In this document: positions 20,333-30,539 of the stretch, in pieces
Layout of the letters: the number at the start of each line of letters is the position of its first letter
Position numbering within the stretch: position 1 is the stretch's first letter
Assembly (NCBI GenBank): GCA_002457215.1
Contig: NTJZ01000006.1
Coordinates: 62,001-126,000, forward strand
Reading direction: 5' to 3'
Length of the DNA: 64,000 nt
Source: OM182 bacterium MED-G28
GTDB taxonomy: Bacteria; Pseudomonadota; Gammaproteobacteria; Pseudomonadales; Pseudohongiellaceae
Notes under the pieces: model-generated
The model's input: the letters and a program-made list of their open reading frames with translations, nothing else
Told to the model about the DNA's origin: nothing
Databases searched by the model: none
Made by a program: the position numbers and the translations under genes

Positions 20333-21681
20333 GAAAACCGCTAAAACAAATTAGACTTCCAGTAGTATTCGCTACTGGCTTAACTGTGCTTGCTTCTCCG
20401 ATTACCAGTGCACAACCAGAAGATTTCTTGACTAGCCACATTCCTTCATCGACACCCGCAGGGATCACCTTAGTAGAAGTGCATCGAGTCGAAGAGTACT
20501 CGTCAGATCAATATTTTTTTACTCGTTTGGGAGATATAGATGGCAAAACGCTGTTTTATCCCTCTTCCAACTCCAATGCCACTTCAACTAACTTCTATCC
20601 TGTTCTAGCAGCCAATGATGATGCTGCATTTGATGATTGGACATTGGTTGCTCACCAAAATACCTCAAATATCATTACGAAGCAGTGGGCCTATCAAGGC
20701 AATCCCTTGTATACCTGGTCGCAAGAATCTGAGGTTGGAGAAATTGCTTTAAATACAGCCCTTTACGGCGCCAGCGGTGAGTACCCTGTGGCTGCTGATA
20801 ACCAAGATGGCGCGTTGATGCCTCCAGATGGCTGGCAGATTGCCCGCTATACGCCCGCAAGCTCAGTCAGAATTCCTGACGGTTTCGATTTGAAATTAGT
20901 GGATTCCAGTCAAGGGGTTGTTCTAACAAATCATTTAGGATTTTCACTTTATAATTTTGATGACGGCTCTGACCAGCCTGAATCTTCTTGCACAAATAAA
21001 GAATGTTATGAAATATGGACCCCTATAGCTGCATCTGCACTCGCAATTGGTTATGGCGATTTTTCGGTTATCGCTAGGACTGATGATACTCGGCAGTGGG
21101 CTTTTAGAGGGATGCCGTTATTTAAATTTAAAAACGACTTGTTACCTGGCGATGTGCACGGACGGGATGTACATCCGCATATGCAACTCGCCTTGCTAAA
21201 AGAAAACTTCCACCCTCAAGGGGTAAATGTAATTTCCCAGCGTGGCTATGGGGATATGTTAATTCTTAATGGTAGAACGCTTTATTTTGGCTCGGCGTTT
21301 GAAAAATATTGGGGTGGACGCAGCCTGCGTGGCAGCTTTGATATCGCCTATATTAAAGGCAAACAATTAGGCAGCAAAGCTTGTGTTAGTGGCGAGTGCC
21401 TTGAATCCTGGCATCCTTTTACTGCATCCGCTGATGCTAAATCCAGCGGTTTTTGGGAAGTGATCAGTCGCGAGGATGGCAACAAGCAATGGGCTTACAA
21501 AGGATTCGCTCTCTACACATACGCAGGCGATGAATCTATTGGACAAATACGCGGGCACAACCTTTATGAGATTGCCGATGTCGATGGCGACGCAGCAGCA
21601 ATTGCTCGCACTCGCTTACTTGCTGAAGTCGGCAACGCTATGGGCGGCGCTGGAATTTATTGGAGTATAGCGAAACCCTGA
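20329..21681 (+). CDS. exported protein with three PF03640-type secreted repeats
   Basis: 450 aa with a signal peptide (cleavage near ITSAQP, about residue 29). Three related units end in KQWAYQGNPLYTW (from about 118), RQWAFRGMPLFKF (about 255) and KQWAYKGFALYTY (about 386). Units two and three are preceded by a Cys pair and Trp: CTNKECYEIWTP and CVSGECLESWHP. This matches the secreted repeat family (PF03640), in which the Cys pair and WPP are typical; unit one lacks the cysteines. A DGSDQPESS acidic patch is also present. It overlaps the DUF1552 gene by four bases and ends the operon. The family has no agreed biochemical role. Confidence 0.8.
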   Translation: MRKPLKQIRLPVVFATGLTVLASPITSAQPEDFLTSHIPSSTPAGITLVEVHRVEEYSSDQYFFTRLGDIDGKTLFYPSSNSNATSTNFYPVLAANDDAAFDDWTLVAHQNTSNIITKQWAYQGNPLYTWSQESEVGEIALNTALYGASGEYPVAADNQDGALMPPDGWQIARYTPASSVRIPDGFDLKLVDSSQGVVLTNHLGFSLYNFDDGSDQPESSCTNKECYEIWTPIAASALAIGYGDFSVIARTDDTRQWAFRGMPLFKFKNDLLPGDVHGRDVHPHMQLALLKENFHPQGVNVISQRGYGDMLILNGRTLYFGSAFEKYWGGRSLRGSFDIAYIKGKQLGSKACVSGECLESWHPFTASADAKSSGFWEVISREDGNKQWAYKGFALYTYAGDESIGQIRGHNLYEIADVDGDAAAIARTRLLAEVGNAMGGAGIYWSIAKP

Positions 21682-21735
21682 TCAACCCTTGAAAATATAA
21701 AGCTGCCACTGCCGTTAGCCAGATTTCTTATCTAT

Positions 21736-22203
21736 CTAATCTTCGCGATCAAACACTCTAACCCATATGATTTTACCTACCGCATCACGCCCAACCGAGA
21801 TCATGGTTTGATCATCATCCGCCAGCACTCGGGTGTAGGTCATAGTCAAAACTCCACCTTCTTTTTGAGTGACGAACTCTGATTTGTCTCCTAGTCTACT
21901 AATCGCTACGGTAGCGTTCGCTGCATTACTCCACGGAAAGTCGGGTGAAGGATGATCTTTGCCATCGCAGAGCACCGACCAATCTAGAGAGCCCTTATCT
22001 TCTGGTCCATTTTCAAATTCCATGGCGTAGCGTTGTTCAACCTCGGTATTCGAGAAAATAAGCACCTCAAACTGCAACCCCTCGGGGTCGAGACTTTTCT
22101 CTGGATTTAACGTCCAGGTGCCGTTCATCTCTAGAATACAATCGGTCGCAGCTTGAGCACTAACAGCTGCTGTCAAGGCGAAGACTATAAATAGATTTCT
22201 CAT
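21736..22203 (-). CDS. small exported protein, lipocalin-like motif
   Basis: 155 aa with a signal peptide ending near SAQAAT (about residue 19). The mature start has CILEMNGTWTLNPEKS, a G-x-W-x-LN-P-x-K-S pattern seen at the first strand of many small periplasmic beta-barrel proteins, followed by alternating strand sequence. There are two Cys (CILEM and VLCDG). No enzyme motif. It is convergent with the four-gene operon, with 54 bases between, and divergent from the sulfotransferase-like gene. Function unknown. Confidence 0.7.
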   Translation of the reverse strand: MRNLFIVFALTAAVSAQAATDCILEMNGTWTLNPEKSLDPEGLQFEVLIFSNTEVEQRYAMEFENGPEDKGSLDWSVLCDGKDHPSPDFPWSNAANATVAISRLGDKSEFVTQKEGGVLTMTYTRVLADDDQTMISVGRDAVGKIIWVRVFDRED

Positions 22204-22304
22204 GGCTATTCCTCAGTTTTTAATTCATTTAATCAGTCTAACTTAACAGAATTAGTCAATCAGAGGGATGCATTTCTAACTCACCTGACATAATTAAATT
22301 GCTT

Positions 22305-22333
22305 CCGTTAACTATAAATTATTAATTTAACGG
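22305..22333. repeat. AT-rich inverted repeat
   Basis: CCGTTAA and TTAACGG, separated by 15 AT-rich bases, in the divergent region between the small exported protein and the arylsulfotransferase-like gene, about 77 bases before the latter. Possible operator; no known consensus matched. Confidence 0.3.
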
Positions 22334-22409
22334 GTAGAATCAAGCTAAATAATGTAACAAAAAAACAAGCACAGGCTGAAAGTTCTGTGACCTTCAAAAG
22401 GCGCTAATT

Positions 22410-23834
22410 ATGGACAAAAAAAATAGATGGTTACGGCTTATGCTCGCTGGCTTGATCACTATTGTCCTTGAAAATCCAAGCACAAACGCAGTGGTATCAG
22501 TATTCCCTACGGGGACTACAATTTATAAACCAGACAAGACATGGAATGGATATACCATCATTGATGCTGCAGATGGGCAAGGGACGGTCCTGCTGGATAT
22601 GAATGGTAATGAGCTGCGTCGTTGGCCAGAATTAGATGGAATGGGGCCTTTTCGCATACTTCCTGGAGGCTACATCATGGGTGGGGATGTGCGCAGGAAC
22701 CCCTATCAGGAATCCGTTGTTTTAAAACAACTAGACTGGGACGGTAATGAAGTTTGGCGCTACGATCGAGCCGAGGAAACAGCAGTGCCCAGTCAATCTA
22801 TCGAAAGTGGTGAAGCAAAAGAAGACGACAAAGTTTGGGCATCACGGCAACACCATGATTGGCAACGAGAAGGAGACCATATCGGTTACTACTCACCCAC
22901 GACAGCACCACTAACTTCTTCCGGTAAAACCATGGTACTTGCCCACAAGAATGTTTATGCGCCGGCAGTTTCCAATATGCGCCTAGAGGATGATTATATT
23001 TATGAAGTAGATTGGGAAGGGAATGTTCTGTGGGAATGGCTAGCCAGTGACCATATTGACGAATTTGGGTTTTCTGAAGATGCGCGCAACGCAATTTTCC
23101 GCTCTACTGAGTTTGATGAAGATCGCCAAAGTGCAGACTGGTTACATATTAATTCAGCGAACTATCTTGGACCTAACAAATGGTACAAAGCGGGCGACGA
23201 GCGCTTTCACCCCGACCATATTATGATCAGTAGCCGAACAGCAAACATCATTGCGATTATCGCGCGAGATGGAAGCATAACCTGGCGCCTTGGGCCAGAT
23301 TATTCAATCGATCAAAAATTGAATGAGATTGGCCAAATCATTGGTCAACATAATCCTCATCTAATTCCAGAAGGATTACCCGGAGCTGGAAATTTACTGG
23401 TATTTGATAATGGTGGCACAGCGGGTTATGGCTTCTCTAACCCGGCGGCGCCTGATGGCGTCAATTCTATGACCCGTGATAGCTCAAGAGTGTTGGAAAT
23501 AAACCCAAGCACTTTAGAAGTAGTGTGGGAATACACTAAGACCGGGACTCAAAGATTTCAGTTTTACAGTTGGTATGTATCTAATGCTCAACGGCTACCT
23601 AATGGAAATACTATGGTGAACGAAGGCATGAATGGCCGAGTATTTGAGTTAACGCCTGAAGAAGAAATTGTTTGGGAATATGTAAGCCCTTTCTTTAGTG
23701 ATACTGATCCTCCATCTCATAGAATCTACCGCGCTTATCGACTACCCTATGACTGGATCCCGCAACTCGAACTACCAGAAGAACGACCTGTAATTCCGCC
23801 TGCACTTGGGGAATTCAGAATACCTGCACAATAG
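22410..23834 (+). CDS. arylsulfotransferase-like (ASST) exported protein
   Basis: 474 aa with a signal peptide (hydrophobic 9-21). The body is a beta-propeller with repeated NGNELRRWPEL, DGNEVWRYD, EGNVLWEWLASDH, DGSITWRLG and EEEIVWEYVSP motifs, typical of the arylsulfotransferase family (PF05935/PF14269), which moves sulfuryl groups between phenolic compounds in the periplasm. Candidate catalytic histidines are in SRQHHDW (about 147), PDHIMISSR and IIGQHNPHLIPEG (about 309). In characterised ASST two His are essential; which ones apply here needs alignment. It is alone in its transcription unit and lies eight kb from a lipoprotein sulfatase, so sulfated organics may be a theme. Confidence 0.82.
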   Translation: MDKKNRWLRLMLAGLITIVLENPSTNAVVSVFPTGTTIYKPDKTWNGYTIIDAADGQGTVLLDMNGNELRRWPELDGMGPFRILPGGYIMGGDVRRNPYQESVVLKQLDWDGNEVWRYDRAEETAVPSQSIESGEAKEDDKVWASRQHHDWQREGDHIGYYSPTTAPLTSSGKTMVLAHKNVYAPAVSNMRLEDDYIYEVDWEGNVLWEWLASDHIDEFGFSEDARNAIFRSTEFDEDRQSADWLHINSANYLGPNKWYKAGDERFHPDHIMISSRTANIIAIIARDGSITWRLGPDYSIDQKLNEIGQIIGQHNPHLIPEGLPGAGNLLVFDNGGTAGYGFSNPAAPDGVNSMTRDSSRVLEINPSTLEVVWEYTKTGTQRFQFYSWYVSNAQRLPNGNTMVNEGMNGRVFELTPEEEIVWEYVSPFFSDTDPPSHRIYRAYRLPYDWIPQLELPEERPVIPPALGEFRIPAQ

Positions 23835-24075
23835 ATCCAAAGATAATTAACAAGAGAGTGATGCCTAAATCAAGTCCCGATCGGAAAGATTAGGACTCGA
23901 AAAAAATAGTAACAATCTACTGGAAGCACTCGAGCAAAGACATCACTACGCAGGTACTCTAACCTTTTAATCACTTTTCCTAGCTGATGTTTTGCTTCTT
24001 CTCTCGATACGCTTTACCTTTAGAGTTTGCCCCTCATTACTGAGACTATAAAAGAGCAGCAGGAGTATTTAAAAA

Positions 24076-26649
24076 GTGGACAACGACGGGTCACAGAAGA
24101 AAGATTTTGATGTCATTACTGTCGGAGCGGGTATGGCAGGTTTATACATGCTCCACAAACTCCGTGCACACGGCTTCTCAGCGATTGGGCTAGAGTCTGG
24201 CGACGATGTGGGGGGAACTTGGTACTGGAACCGCTATCCTGGCGCCCGTTGCGACATAGAAAGTCTCGACTACTCCTATAGTTTCGATCCTGAGCTGGAA
24301 AAAGTGTGGCAGTGGTCGGAACGCTATGCCACACAGCCAGAAATTTTACGTTACCTACAATTTGTAGCTGATCGATATGACCTACGTCGTGATATTCGTT
24401 TCTCCACTAAAGTCGAGCGAGCAGATTGGGACGATAGTAAATCAAAATGGCGTATAACTACTGCTAATGGTGATAGTTTGACCTGCCAATACTATGTTAT
24501 GGCTACAGGTTGTCTGTCGTTACCCAAAGAGCCAGATGTGAAAGGCGTAGAGCGTTTCACTGGTCAGACTTATTTTACGAACCGCTGGCCCCATGAGGAC
24601 GTCGACTTTAAAGGCATGCGCGTTGCGGTAATCGGTACCGGTTCCTCGGGCATTCAATCGATCCCACTTATCGCCGAACAAGCGAGTCAACTTACAGTTT
24701 TCCAGCGCACTGCGAATTACGCAGCGCCTGCGAATAATGGGCCGGTGCGCCCTGAACATCGAAAGAAGCTCAATGCCGACAGAGAAGCCTACCGAGAAGA
24801 AGGACGTTGGTCGAGGGCAGGGGTTCCCTTGCCCCGATCGGAGGAGCCCTATTCAAGCGTTAATTTGGAAGAACGCCAACGTCGCTTGGAAGCAGGTTTC
24901 GCCCAAGGCGACCTATTAACAATTAACTCTTCATTTTCTGATCTTGTAACTAACGCAGCTGCAAACGAATCAGTCCAAGATTTTTTCCGTGACAAAGTTC
25001 GCGCTAAAGTTACCGATCCGAAAACTGCCGAAGACCTTTGCGCTAAAGATTTCCCCCTTTTTACCAAACGCCTCTGTTTAGAAACCAATTACTTTAAGAC
25101 TTTTAATCTACCACACACCAAACTCGTCAACCTGCGCCGCACACCTATTGCTTCCATTACTGAGACGGGTATCGACACAACGGACGAAAGTATGGAATTC
25201 GATGCAATCGTTTTTGCTACAGGTTTCGATGCAATGACTGGCGCAATCGTTGCTGTGGACATTCGCGGTCGAGATGGCATCTCACTCAAAGATGTTTGGG
25301 AAGAAGGGCCCAAGACCTACTTGGGATTGAATGTTCATGGCTTCCCGAATTTCTTTACTATTACAGGCCCAGGAAGTCCCTCAGTATTATCTAACATGGT
25401 TGTATCAATAGAGCAGCATGTAAATTGGCTTACCGCTACTTTTGAACACTTACGTAAAGAAGATTTTCAGACAATTGAAGCAACTTCTGCCGCTCAAGAC
25501 GGCTGGATTACACATGTAAACGATTTTGCCAATCTTACTCTTTATCCTGTTGCTAATAGTTGGTATATGGGAGCAAATGTTCCCGGAAAACCTCGCGTGT
25601 TTTTGCCATATATTGGTGGTGTTGATACATATCGACAAGCATGCAACGAAGTGGTTGAGCAGGATTATCTTGGTTTCAAACAATGTGGCTCATCGGGATC
25701 TCGCTGCAATGAAGGTGTGATTCGATTCGTAAAACCCGATGTACAAATGGTATTGGATGCCATCGCTGGCCTGGAACAGCCTCCTTTAGACACCTTATCT
25801 CCTATCCAAGCAAGAGAACAAATTGAAGCCAATGCCGCTAACCGGGCACCCGGGCCAGAAATTGGCGAAGTCTTAGATGGCTCTTTGCCAGGCCCCGCTG
25901 GCTCGCTCAATTATCGACTGTATCGACCGGCCACTGCAGGACCGCACCCTATTGTCGTCTACTACCATGGTGGTGGCTGGGTCCTTGGTCATGCAAGTTC
26001 AGATGATCCTTTCTGTCGCTATTTGTGCGCGCAAGCTAACACTCTAGTAATTTCAGTTAACTATCGCCACGCACCAGAAACTCGTTTTCCTGCTGCGGTC
26101 GAAGACGCTTTTGAGGCGCTGAACTGGATCGGCAATAACGCAGAATCACTTGGCGGAGCTCCTAACAAGCTTTCTGTAGCAGGTTGGAGTGCGGGTGGAA
26201 ATTTAGCAACCGTCGTGTGCCAACTCGCACTAAAACAAGGGGGTCCGAACATTAATGGGCAATTATTAGTCTGCCCTGTAACGGATTGTGATTTTTCCAC
26301 TGCTTCATACAATGAAAATGCTGAAGGATATATTCTGACGCGTAATTTGATGGAATGGTTCTGGAATCAATACTGTGAGGCTGAAGACAGGAAAGATCCG
26401 CGTGCCTCTCCCTTACGTGCTGAAAGTTTGGTTGATTTACCACCCGCAATGGTAGTCACTGCCGAATTGGACCCACTGCGCGATGAAGGCAGTGCCTATG
26501 CAGCGGCTTTGCAGGCTGCGGGAGTTATCGTAGAACATATACAGGCACCAGGGCAAATTCATACTTCGTTAACCGCCGTAGATATGGTGCCCTCAGCAAA
26601 TGATGTCCGCCAAGCTATGAGCGATGCAGTGCGAGCTTTCGCAAAGTAA
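24076..26649 (+). CDS. Baeyer-Villiger monooxygenase fused to an alpha/beta-hydrolase
   Basis: 857 aa with two enzymes in one chain. Residues 1-540 resemble phenylacetone-type Baeyer-Villiger monooxygenases: FAD site GAGMAG (17-22), [15 protein letters not shown] (46-60), NADPH site GTGSSG (187-192), an Arg equivalent to the PAMO catalytic Arg (R332 in TKRLCLE), and [11 protein letters not shown]. The usual FxGxxxHxxxWP fingerprint is [12 protein letters not shown] (161-172), with Phe167 in place of His. Residues about 590-857 are an HSL-type esterase: HGGGW (631-635), GWSAG with S705, D799 and H829. A ketone could be converted to an ester and then hydrolysed by the same protein. GTG start at 24076 with AGGAG ten bases upstream. 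No signal peptide, so cytoplasmic. Confidence 0.92.
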   Translation: MDNDGSQKKDFDVITVGAGMAGLYMLHKLRAHGFSAIGLESGDDVGGTWYWNRYPGARCDIESLDYSYSFDPELEKVWQWSERYATQPEILRYLQFVADRYDLRRDIRFSTKVERADWDDSKSKWRITTANGDSLTCQYYVMATGCLSLPKEPDVKGVERFTGQTYFTNRWPHEDVDFKGMRVAVIGTGSSGIQSIPLIAEQASQLTVFQRTANYAAPANNGPVRPEHRKKLNADREAYREEGRWSRAGVPLPRSEEPYSSVNLEERQRRLEAGFAQGDLLTINSSFSDLVTNAAANESVQDFFRDKVRAKVTDPKTAEDLCAKDFPLFTKRLCLETNYFKTFNLPHTKLVNLRRTPIASITETGIDTTDESMEFDAIVFATGFDAMTGAIVAVDIRGRDGISLKDVWEEGPKTYLGLNVHGFPNFFTITGPGSPSVLSNMVVSIEQHVNWLTATFEHLRKEDFQTIEATSAAQDGWITHVNDFANLTLYPVANSWYMGANVPGKPRVFLPYIGGVDTYRQACNEVVEQDYLGFKQCGSSGSRCNEGVIRFVKPDVQMVLDAIAGLEQPPLDTLSPIQAREQIEANAANRAPGPEIGEVLDGSLPGPAGSLNYRLYRPATAGPHPIVVYYHGGGWVLGHASSDDPFCRYLCAQANTLVISVNYRHAPETRFPAAVEDAFEALNWIGNNAESLGGAPNKLSVAGWSAGGNLATVVCQLALKQGGPNINGQLLVCPVTDCDFSTASYNENAEGYILTRNLMEWFWNQYCEAEDRKDPRASPLRAESLVDLPPAMVVTAELDPLRDEGSAYAAALQAAGVIVEHIQAPGQIHTSLTAVDMVPSANDVRQAMSDAVRAFAK

Positions 26650-26756
26650 GAAGTAAGAGCCAAAAAGAGCCATTTATAACTATATATCAGCAATACCCTG
26701 TCATTGTATGATTAGTGTAGCCTCTTTTTAGGCAGAACGGCTTATTTTAGCACGCC

Positions 26757-26798
26757 GAGGAATTTAATTTTCTGCTAATGAATAAAATTAAATTCCTC
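26757..26798. terminator. perfect 15-bp hairpin between convergent genes
   Basis: GAGGAATTTAATTTT (26757-26771) pairs exactly with AAAATTAAATTCCTC (26784-26798), loop 12 bases. It lies between the stop of the monooxygenase fusion (26649) and the cupin gene stop (26877). There is no strong T-run on either side. A terminator or mRNA-stabilising hairpin is the likely role. Confidence 0.6.
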
Positions 26799-26876
26799 TA
26801 CCTCTTTGTTACACAGTTATCCTAGTTTTTGTTTCTACGTCTCTTTATTTAATTTGAATTATTCTACTTGAAGTTC

Positions 26877-27443
26877 TCAGTCCTGCAATGATGGATGAGC
26901 GTAACCGGTGGGCAATGTCTGATCGGGATCTACGCGAACACTTAGATATGTAATCTGTTCCTGAATATGACGAAAGCCATGAGGGACTCCGGCTGGAATT
27001 ACCACGATGTCACCAGCCGAAATAGCTTGGGTCTGACCATTAGTTGTAGTGCGACTTCCGCTTGGTCCTATTAGTTCTCTAACAGAAATATTATCTGCGG
27101 GAAACTCAACATCTCCTGTAGCATCTCCCCCGGTTACTAAAATGCCGGAACCAGACAAAACATAATATACTTCAGTAACTCGGTGATGAAGAATCGCATT
27201 TACTTCTTCACCTTCAGTTCGAGTATTAACTCGTCGCAATATACCAACAGCTACATTAATATCATCGCCAATATCTACTACTCTAATTTGTTGATCTATG
27301 GTGTCGCCTAAATTTTCAAACACTTCCATTATTTCGTGCTCTGGAACATGAGTTGCAGTAGTTGGCCCCTGAGCAAACAATCCCGATGATGTAACGAGAA
27401 AAAAAACAGTACTGATTAATTTTACAAATTTATTGCTTTTCAT
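26877..27443 (-). CDS. exported cupin-domain protein
   Basis: 188 aa with a signal peptide (cleavage near LFAQG, about residue 26). The single cupin fold is seen in HHRVTEVYYVLSGSG (about 83-97; motif 1 His/Glu) and VVIPAGVPHGFRHI (about 146-159; motif 2 His), enough for a metal site. AAGGAG eight bases before the ATG supports the start at 27443. Exported cupins of this type often bind small ligands or act as dioxygenases or isomerases; no substrate can be named. Convergent with the monooxygenase fusion gene. Confidence 0.8.
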   Translation of the reverse strand: MKSNKFVKLISTVFFLVTSSGLFAQGPTTATHVPEHEIMEVFENLGDTIDQQIRVVDIGDDINVAVGILRRVNTRTEGEEVNAILHHRVTEVYYVLSGSGILVTGGDATGDVEFPADNISVRELIGPSGSRTTTNGQTQAISAGDIVVIPAGVPHGFRHIQEQITYLSVRVDPDQTLPTGYAHPSLQD

Positions 27444-28048
27444 TTTTACTTCTCCTTAAAAAATTAAATGTCTATTTTTATGCAATTGAGCATCGTAAAT
27501 TTATTAAACTACTGATTGGTAGTGATTAGGGGCGAGTTAGCATTGCTCGCCGACCGCTTACAACGGGTGGAAAATCCTGTACTTCCTCATAAACTGCTGT
27601 TATGAAAAGGTTTTTATTCTGCTGAGCTAACCCCTTTGAAGATTGCTCATAGGGTGCGGTCAAGTTGGCTCCTAGTACTCGCTCCAAGATTATCTGAACG
27701 AATTATCTCTGATTATGTTATACTGCCAATTAGCAGCATAGATATCGACAGAAAGATAATTTTTTTGTGCTGCGAGTGTATAGTCTTTAGCAAAAGGTCA
27801 TTTTTCCGCAGTTTATCATCGTGGTTCTCTGAGACTACAAGTCTTTCCCTTTTATCCGCTGTTGTCTCCGCATTGTTGCGGTTGCGATTTCTGAATATCT
27901 CTATCGATCACACACTCGCTCCCAAGCTTACATAGCTTGGATCACTATTGTTGGTCGCTCACATTGGCTAGCGTTCGCTATGGCTAACGCTTTATGGAGT
28001 GCGCACCCATAATAAACTAACTAATTTAAAAAAAAACAAGAGACATAA
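27444..28048. other. 605-bp intergenic region upstream of rhlE
   Basis: The region holds the divergent promoters of the cupin gene (minus) and rhlE (plus). The only long open frame (27636-27935) has no family resemblance and poor composition, so I leave it out. Near its right end are a 7-bp inverted repeat (27922-27940) and a GGCTAGCG/GGCTAACG near-repeat with an internal TAGCG/CGCTA palindrome (about 27967-27990). A long leader before rhlE could be regulatory, but I cannot show this. Confidence 0.5.
27922..27940. repeat. short perfect inverted repeat in the rhlE leader
   Basis: CCAAGCT, five bases, AGCTTGG, about 110 bases before the rhlE start. It could form a small leader hairpin or be an operator. 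No T-run. Confidence 0.35.
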
Positions 28049-29155
28049 ATGACTTTTACTACACTCGGATTATCCGATTCCCTGTTACGCGCCTTAGCGA
28101 ATACAGGCTATAAAACACCCACTCCTATTCAGATGAAGGCTATTCCAGCTATTCTTTCTGGCGGCGATGTCATGGCATCAGCTCAGACTGGAACCGGCAA
28201 AACCGCCGGATTCGTCCTCCCGATGCTGCAACAATTGAGCAAGGGAACCAAGGCTCGACCTTGTCGAGTTCGCGCCTTAATTCTAACTCCAACACGAGAA
28301 CTGGCCGCACAGGTACACGACAGCATTATTACTTATGGTAAACATGAAAAACTTTCTTCTACTGTTGTGTTTGGCGGTGTAAATATTAATCCGCAGCGAC
28401 AAAAATTAAATCATGGCGTTGATCTCTTGGTCGCGACTCCTGGTCGCTTGTTAGATTTGTATCAACAAAATGCAATACAATTCGATGACATCGAGTTATT
28501 AGTATTGGATGAAGCAGATCGTATGCTGGATATGGGGTTCATACGAGATATACGCAAGATTCTAAAACTGATTCCTAAGCGACGACAGAATCTAATGTTC
28601 TCAGCAACATTCTCCAAAGATATTCGGCAATTAGCTGGTACGATTTGTAAAAAGCCCATAGAAATAGATGTGGCACCACGCAACTCAACAGTGGAAACAG
28701 TTTCACAGAACTTGTATTGGGTTGAGAAGGAACATAAGGCTGACCTACTAAGTGAATTACTACAAGAGACTCATGAGCAGGTATTAGTATTTACGCGCAC
28801 TAAGCATGGCGCTAATAAATTGGTAAAACGCCTAGGCAAAGATTCCATCTCAGCCATAGCGATTCATGGTAACAAGAGTCAGACTCAACGCACCAAGGCC
28901 TTAGATGAATTCAAAAGAGACAAAGTTCAAATTTTGGTTGCTACAGATATAGCAGCCCGCGGAATAGATATCGAACTACTGACTTTGGTGGTGAATTTTG
29001 ATCTTCCCCACGTGCCAGAGGACTATGTGCATCGTATCGGGCGAACTGGCAGAGCTGGCGGAAGTGGTCAAGCCATCTCATTAGTCTCCCGAGAAGAGAA
29101 AAAACAACTGCGTGCGATTGAATCTTTGATTAAACTGAAGATCACTCCCCTTTAA
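28049..29155 (+). CDS. rhlE: DEAD-box RNA helicase, RhlE type
   Basis: ATP-dependent RNA helicase of 368 aa. All core motifs are present: Q motif (TPIQMKAIP, with Q28), motif I AQTGTGKT (45-52), PTRELA, VATPGRL, DEAD (in [13 protein letters not shown]), SAT (FSATF), [11 protein letters not shown] and [10 protein letters not shown]. It stops soon after the helicase core and lacks the long basic tail of many RhlE/RhlB proteins. RhlE helps in ribosome assembly, RNA decay and cold growth. It has a long upstream region and is a single-gene unit. Confidence 0.92.
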   Translation: MTFTTLGLSDSLLRALANTGYKTPTPIQMKAIPAILSGGDVMASAQTGTGKTAGFVLPMLQQLSKGTKARPCRVRALILTPTRELAAQVHDSIITYGKHEKLSSTVVFGGVNINPQRQKLNHGVDLLVATPGRLLDLYQQNAIQFDDIELLVLDEADRMLDMGFIRDIRKILKLIPKRRQNLMFSATFSKDIRQLAGTICKKPIEIDVAPRNSTVETVSQNLYWVEKEHKADLLSELLQETHEQVLVFTRTKHGANKLVKRLGKDSISAIAIHGNKSQTQRTKALDEFKRDKVQILVATDIAARGIDIELLTLVVNFDLPHVPEDYVHRIGRTGRAGGSGQAISLVSREEKKQLRAIESLIKLKITPL

Positions 29156-29391
29156 GTGAATGTTTAGTGCTATAAAATCAAAGCACCGGATGTGCGTTGT
29201 TTTAAAGTAGCGAAAACGAGTCCGAAAAGCTTAGCAAAAGAATTACCGAATTGACTGCCTTCATTAGATAACCTTTAGACTCAGCAAATCAGGTTAATCA
29301 ATCAAATGGTATTAATAAAAACCAAAGCCATTTAAAGTTGGTAGGTAGCAGATGAAATGAATGGGTTCCACTCTTTTTGTGAGGTAATACT

Positions 29392-30528
29392 ATGAAAAAT
29401 CTAATCTTCGCTTTGGGTCTATTAGGCTGGATAGCTCCTCCTCTCGCTGCCCAAAGCATTCCAGAGCTCCCCTTTGAGTCAATAGCAGATCCTTTGCAAT
29501 TGCCTGAAGACATTCATTTTGGCGAAATCGCAGGAATAGCGGTTAATTCTAAAGAGCATGTATTTGTATTTTCTCGCGGCAATTCCGTTGGACCGGCATA
29601 CATGGCTTCCGCTGCACAATTGTTAGAATTCGATGCCAGCGGCAACTTTGTCCGTGAGATCGGAAAGAATCTGCATGCTTGGTCTTATGCTCATGCGGTC
29701 CGCGTCGATCCGCAGGACAACATTTGGGTAGTAGATAAAGGATCTAACATGATCTTACGCTTCAACCCGACTGGAAGGGTAGACTGGGTATTTGGCCGCA
29801 AAGCGGAAGCGTCTCATTTAGCGGTGCCTCCGGATTATGTAACGGTGATGGCGCGTATGCTTAGGACTATGGGTGTAGAAATGGATAACCAACAAAATCT
29901 AAATCCGCGTTCACCCTTACCAGTTCATCGCGACAATGAATTCAATCAACCTACTGATGTAGCCTGGGACTCCGAGGGAAATACTTATTTCAGTGACGGG
30001 TATATCAATTCACGTGTCGGTAAAGTTAACGCCCGTGGAGAATGGGTTGCAAGTTGGGGTTCATTAGGTAGCGGCCCAGGACAATTCGATACTCCTCACG
30101 GCATTGCGGTATCCCCTGACAATGAGATATATGTAGCAGACCGCGGTAATCGCCGTATTCAGATTTTCGATCAATCTGGTAATTACCTCCGCGAATTCAC
30201 CGTCGATGTACCGGTGGATCACAGCAGACCCCACCCACCATACGGCCCTGGTGGCCCAGAAATTACCCAGGGCACAATGGCACCTGGTGCGCCTGATGCA
30301 ATGTGCATGACGCCTGGCCCAAACCCAGTTTTATTTATAGGCGATTTGTACCCCGGCAGCATCTACAAAGTGAACTTAGAAGGAGAAGTGCTGGGAGTTT
30401 ATGGAGTTGCTGGGCGCAATTTAGGTGAGTTTGGCTGGATTCATGCGATCGCTTGTCCATCTGAAGATGAAATCTGGATTGGAGAGCTGACGACGTGGAG
30501 AGTCCAAAAGTTAGTTACACGAAGGTAA
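29392..30528 (+). CDS. exported NHL-repeat beta-propeller protein
   Basis: 378 aa with a signal peptide ending near PLAAQS (about residue 20). NHL repeats are clear: AVRVDPQDNIWVVDKGSNMILRF, PTDVAWDSEGNTYFSDGYINSRVGKV and HGIAVSPDNEIYVADRGNRRIQIFD, consistent with a six-bladed propeller. The closest named relatives are peptidyl-alpha-hydroxyglycine amidating-lyase-like proteins, but the lyase residues were not checked. The convergent neighbour stops 12 bases away. Function unknown beyond ligand or protein binding in the periplasm. Confidence 0.8.
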   Translation: MKNLIFALGLLGWIAPPLAAQSIPELPFESIADPLQLPEDIHFGEIAGIAVNSKEHVFVFSRGNSVGPAYMASAAQLLEFDASGNFVREIGKNLHAWSYAHAVRVDPQDNIWVVDKGSNMILRFNPTGRVDWVFGRKAEASHLAVPPDYVTVMARMLRTMGVEMDNQQNLNPRSPLPVHRDNEFNQPTDVAWDSEGNTYFSDGYINSRVGKVNARGEWVASWGSLGSGPGQFDTPHGIAVSPDNEIYVADRGNRRIQIFDQSGNYLREFTVDVPVDHSRPHPPYGPGGPEITQGTMAPGAPDAMCMTPGPNPVLFIGDLYPGSIYKVNLEGEVLGVYGVAGRNLGEFGWIHAIACPSEDEIWIGELTTWRVQKLVTRR

Positions 30529-30539
30529 CAACAGCTAAA

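Noticed and set aside
27636..27935. 99-aa open frame in the region before rhlE
   Set aside because: No family resemblance, odd composition rich in Ser and Leu, no good ribosome site; probably chance.
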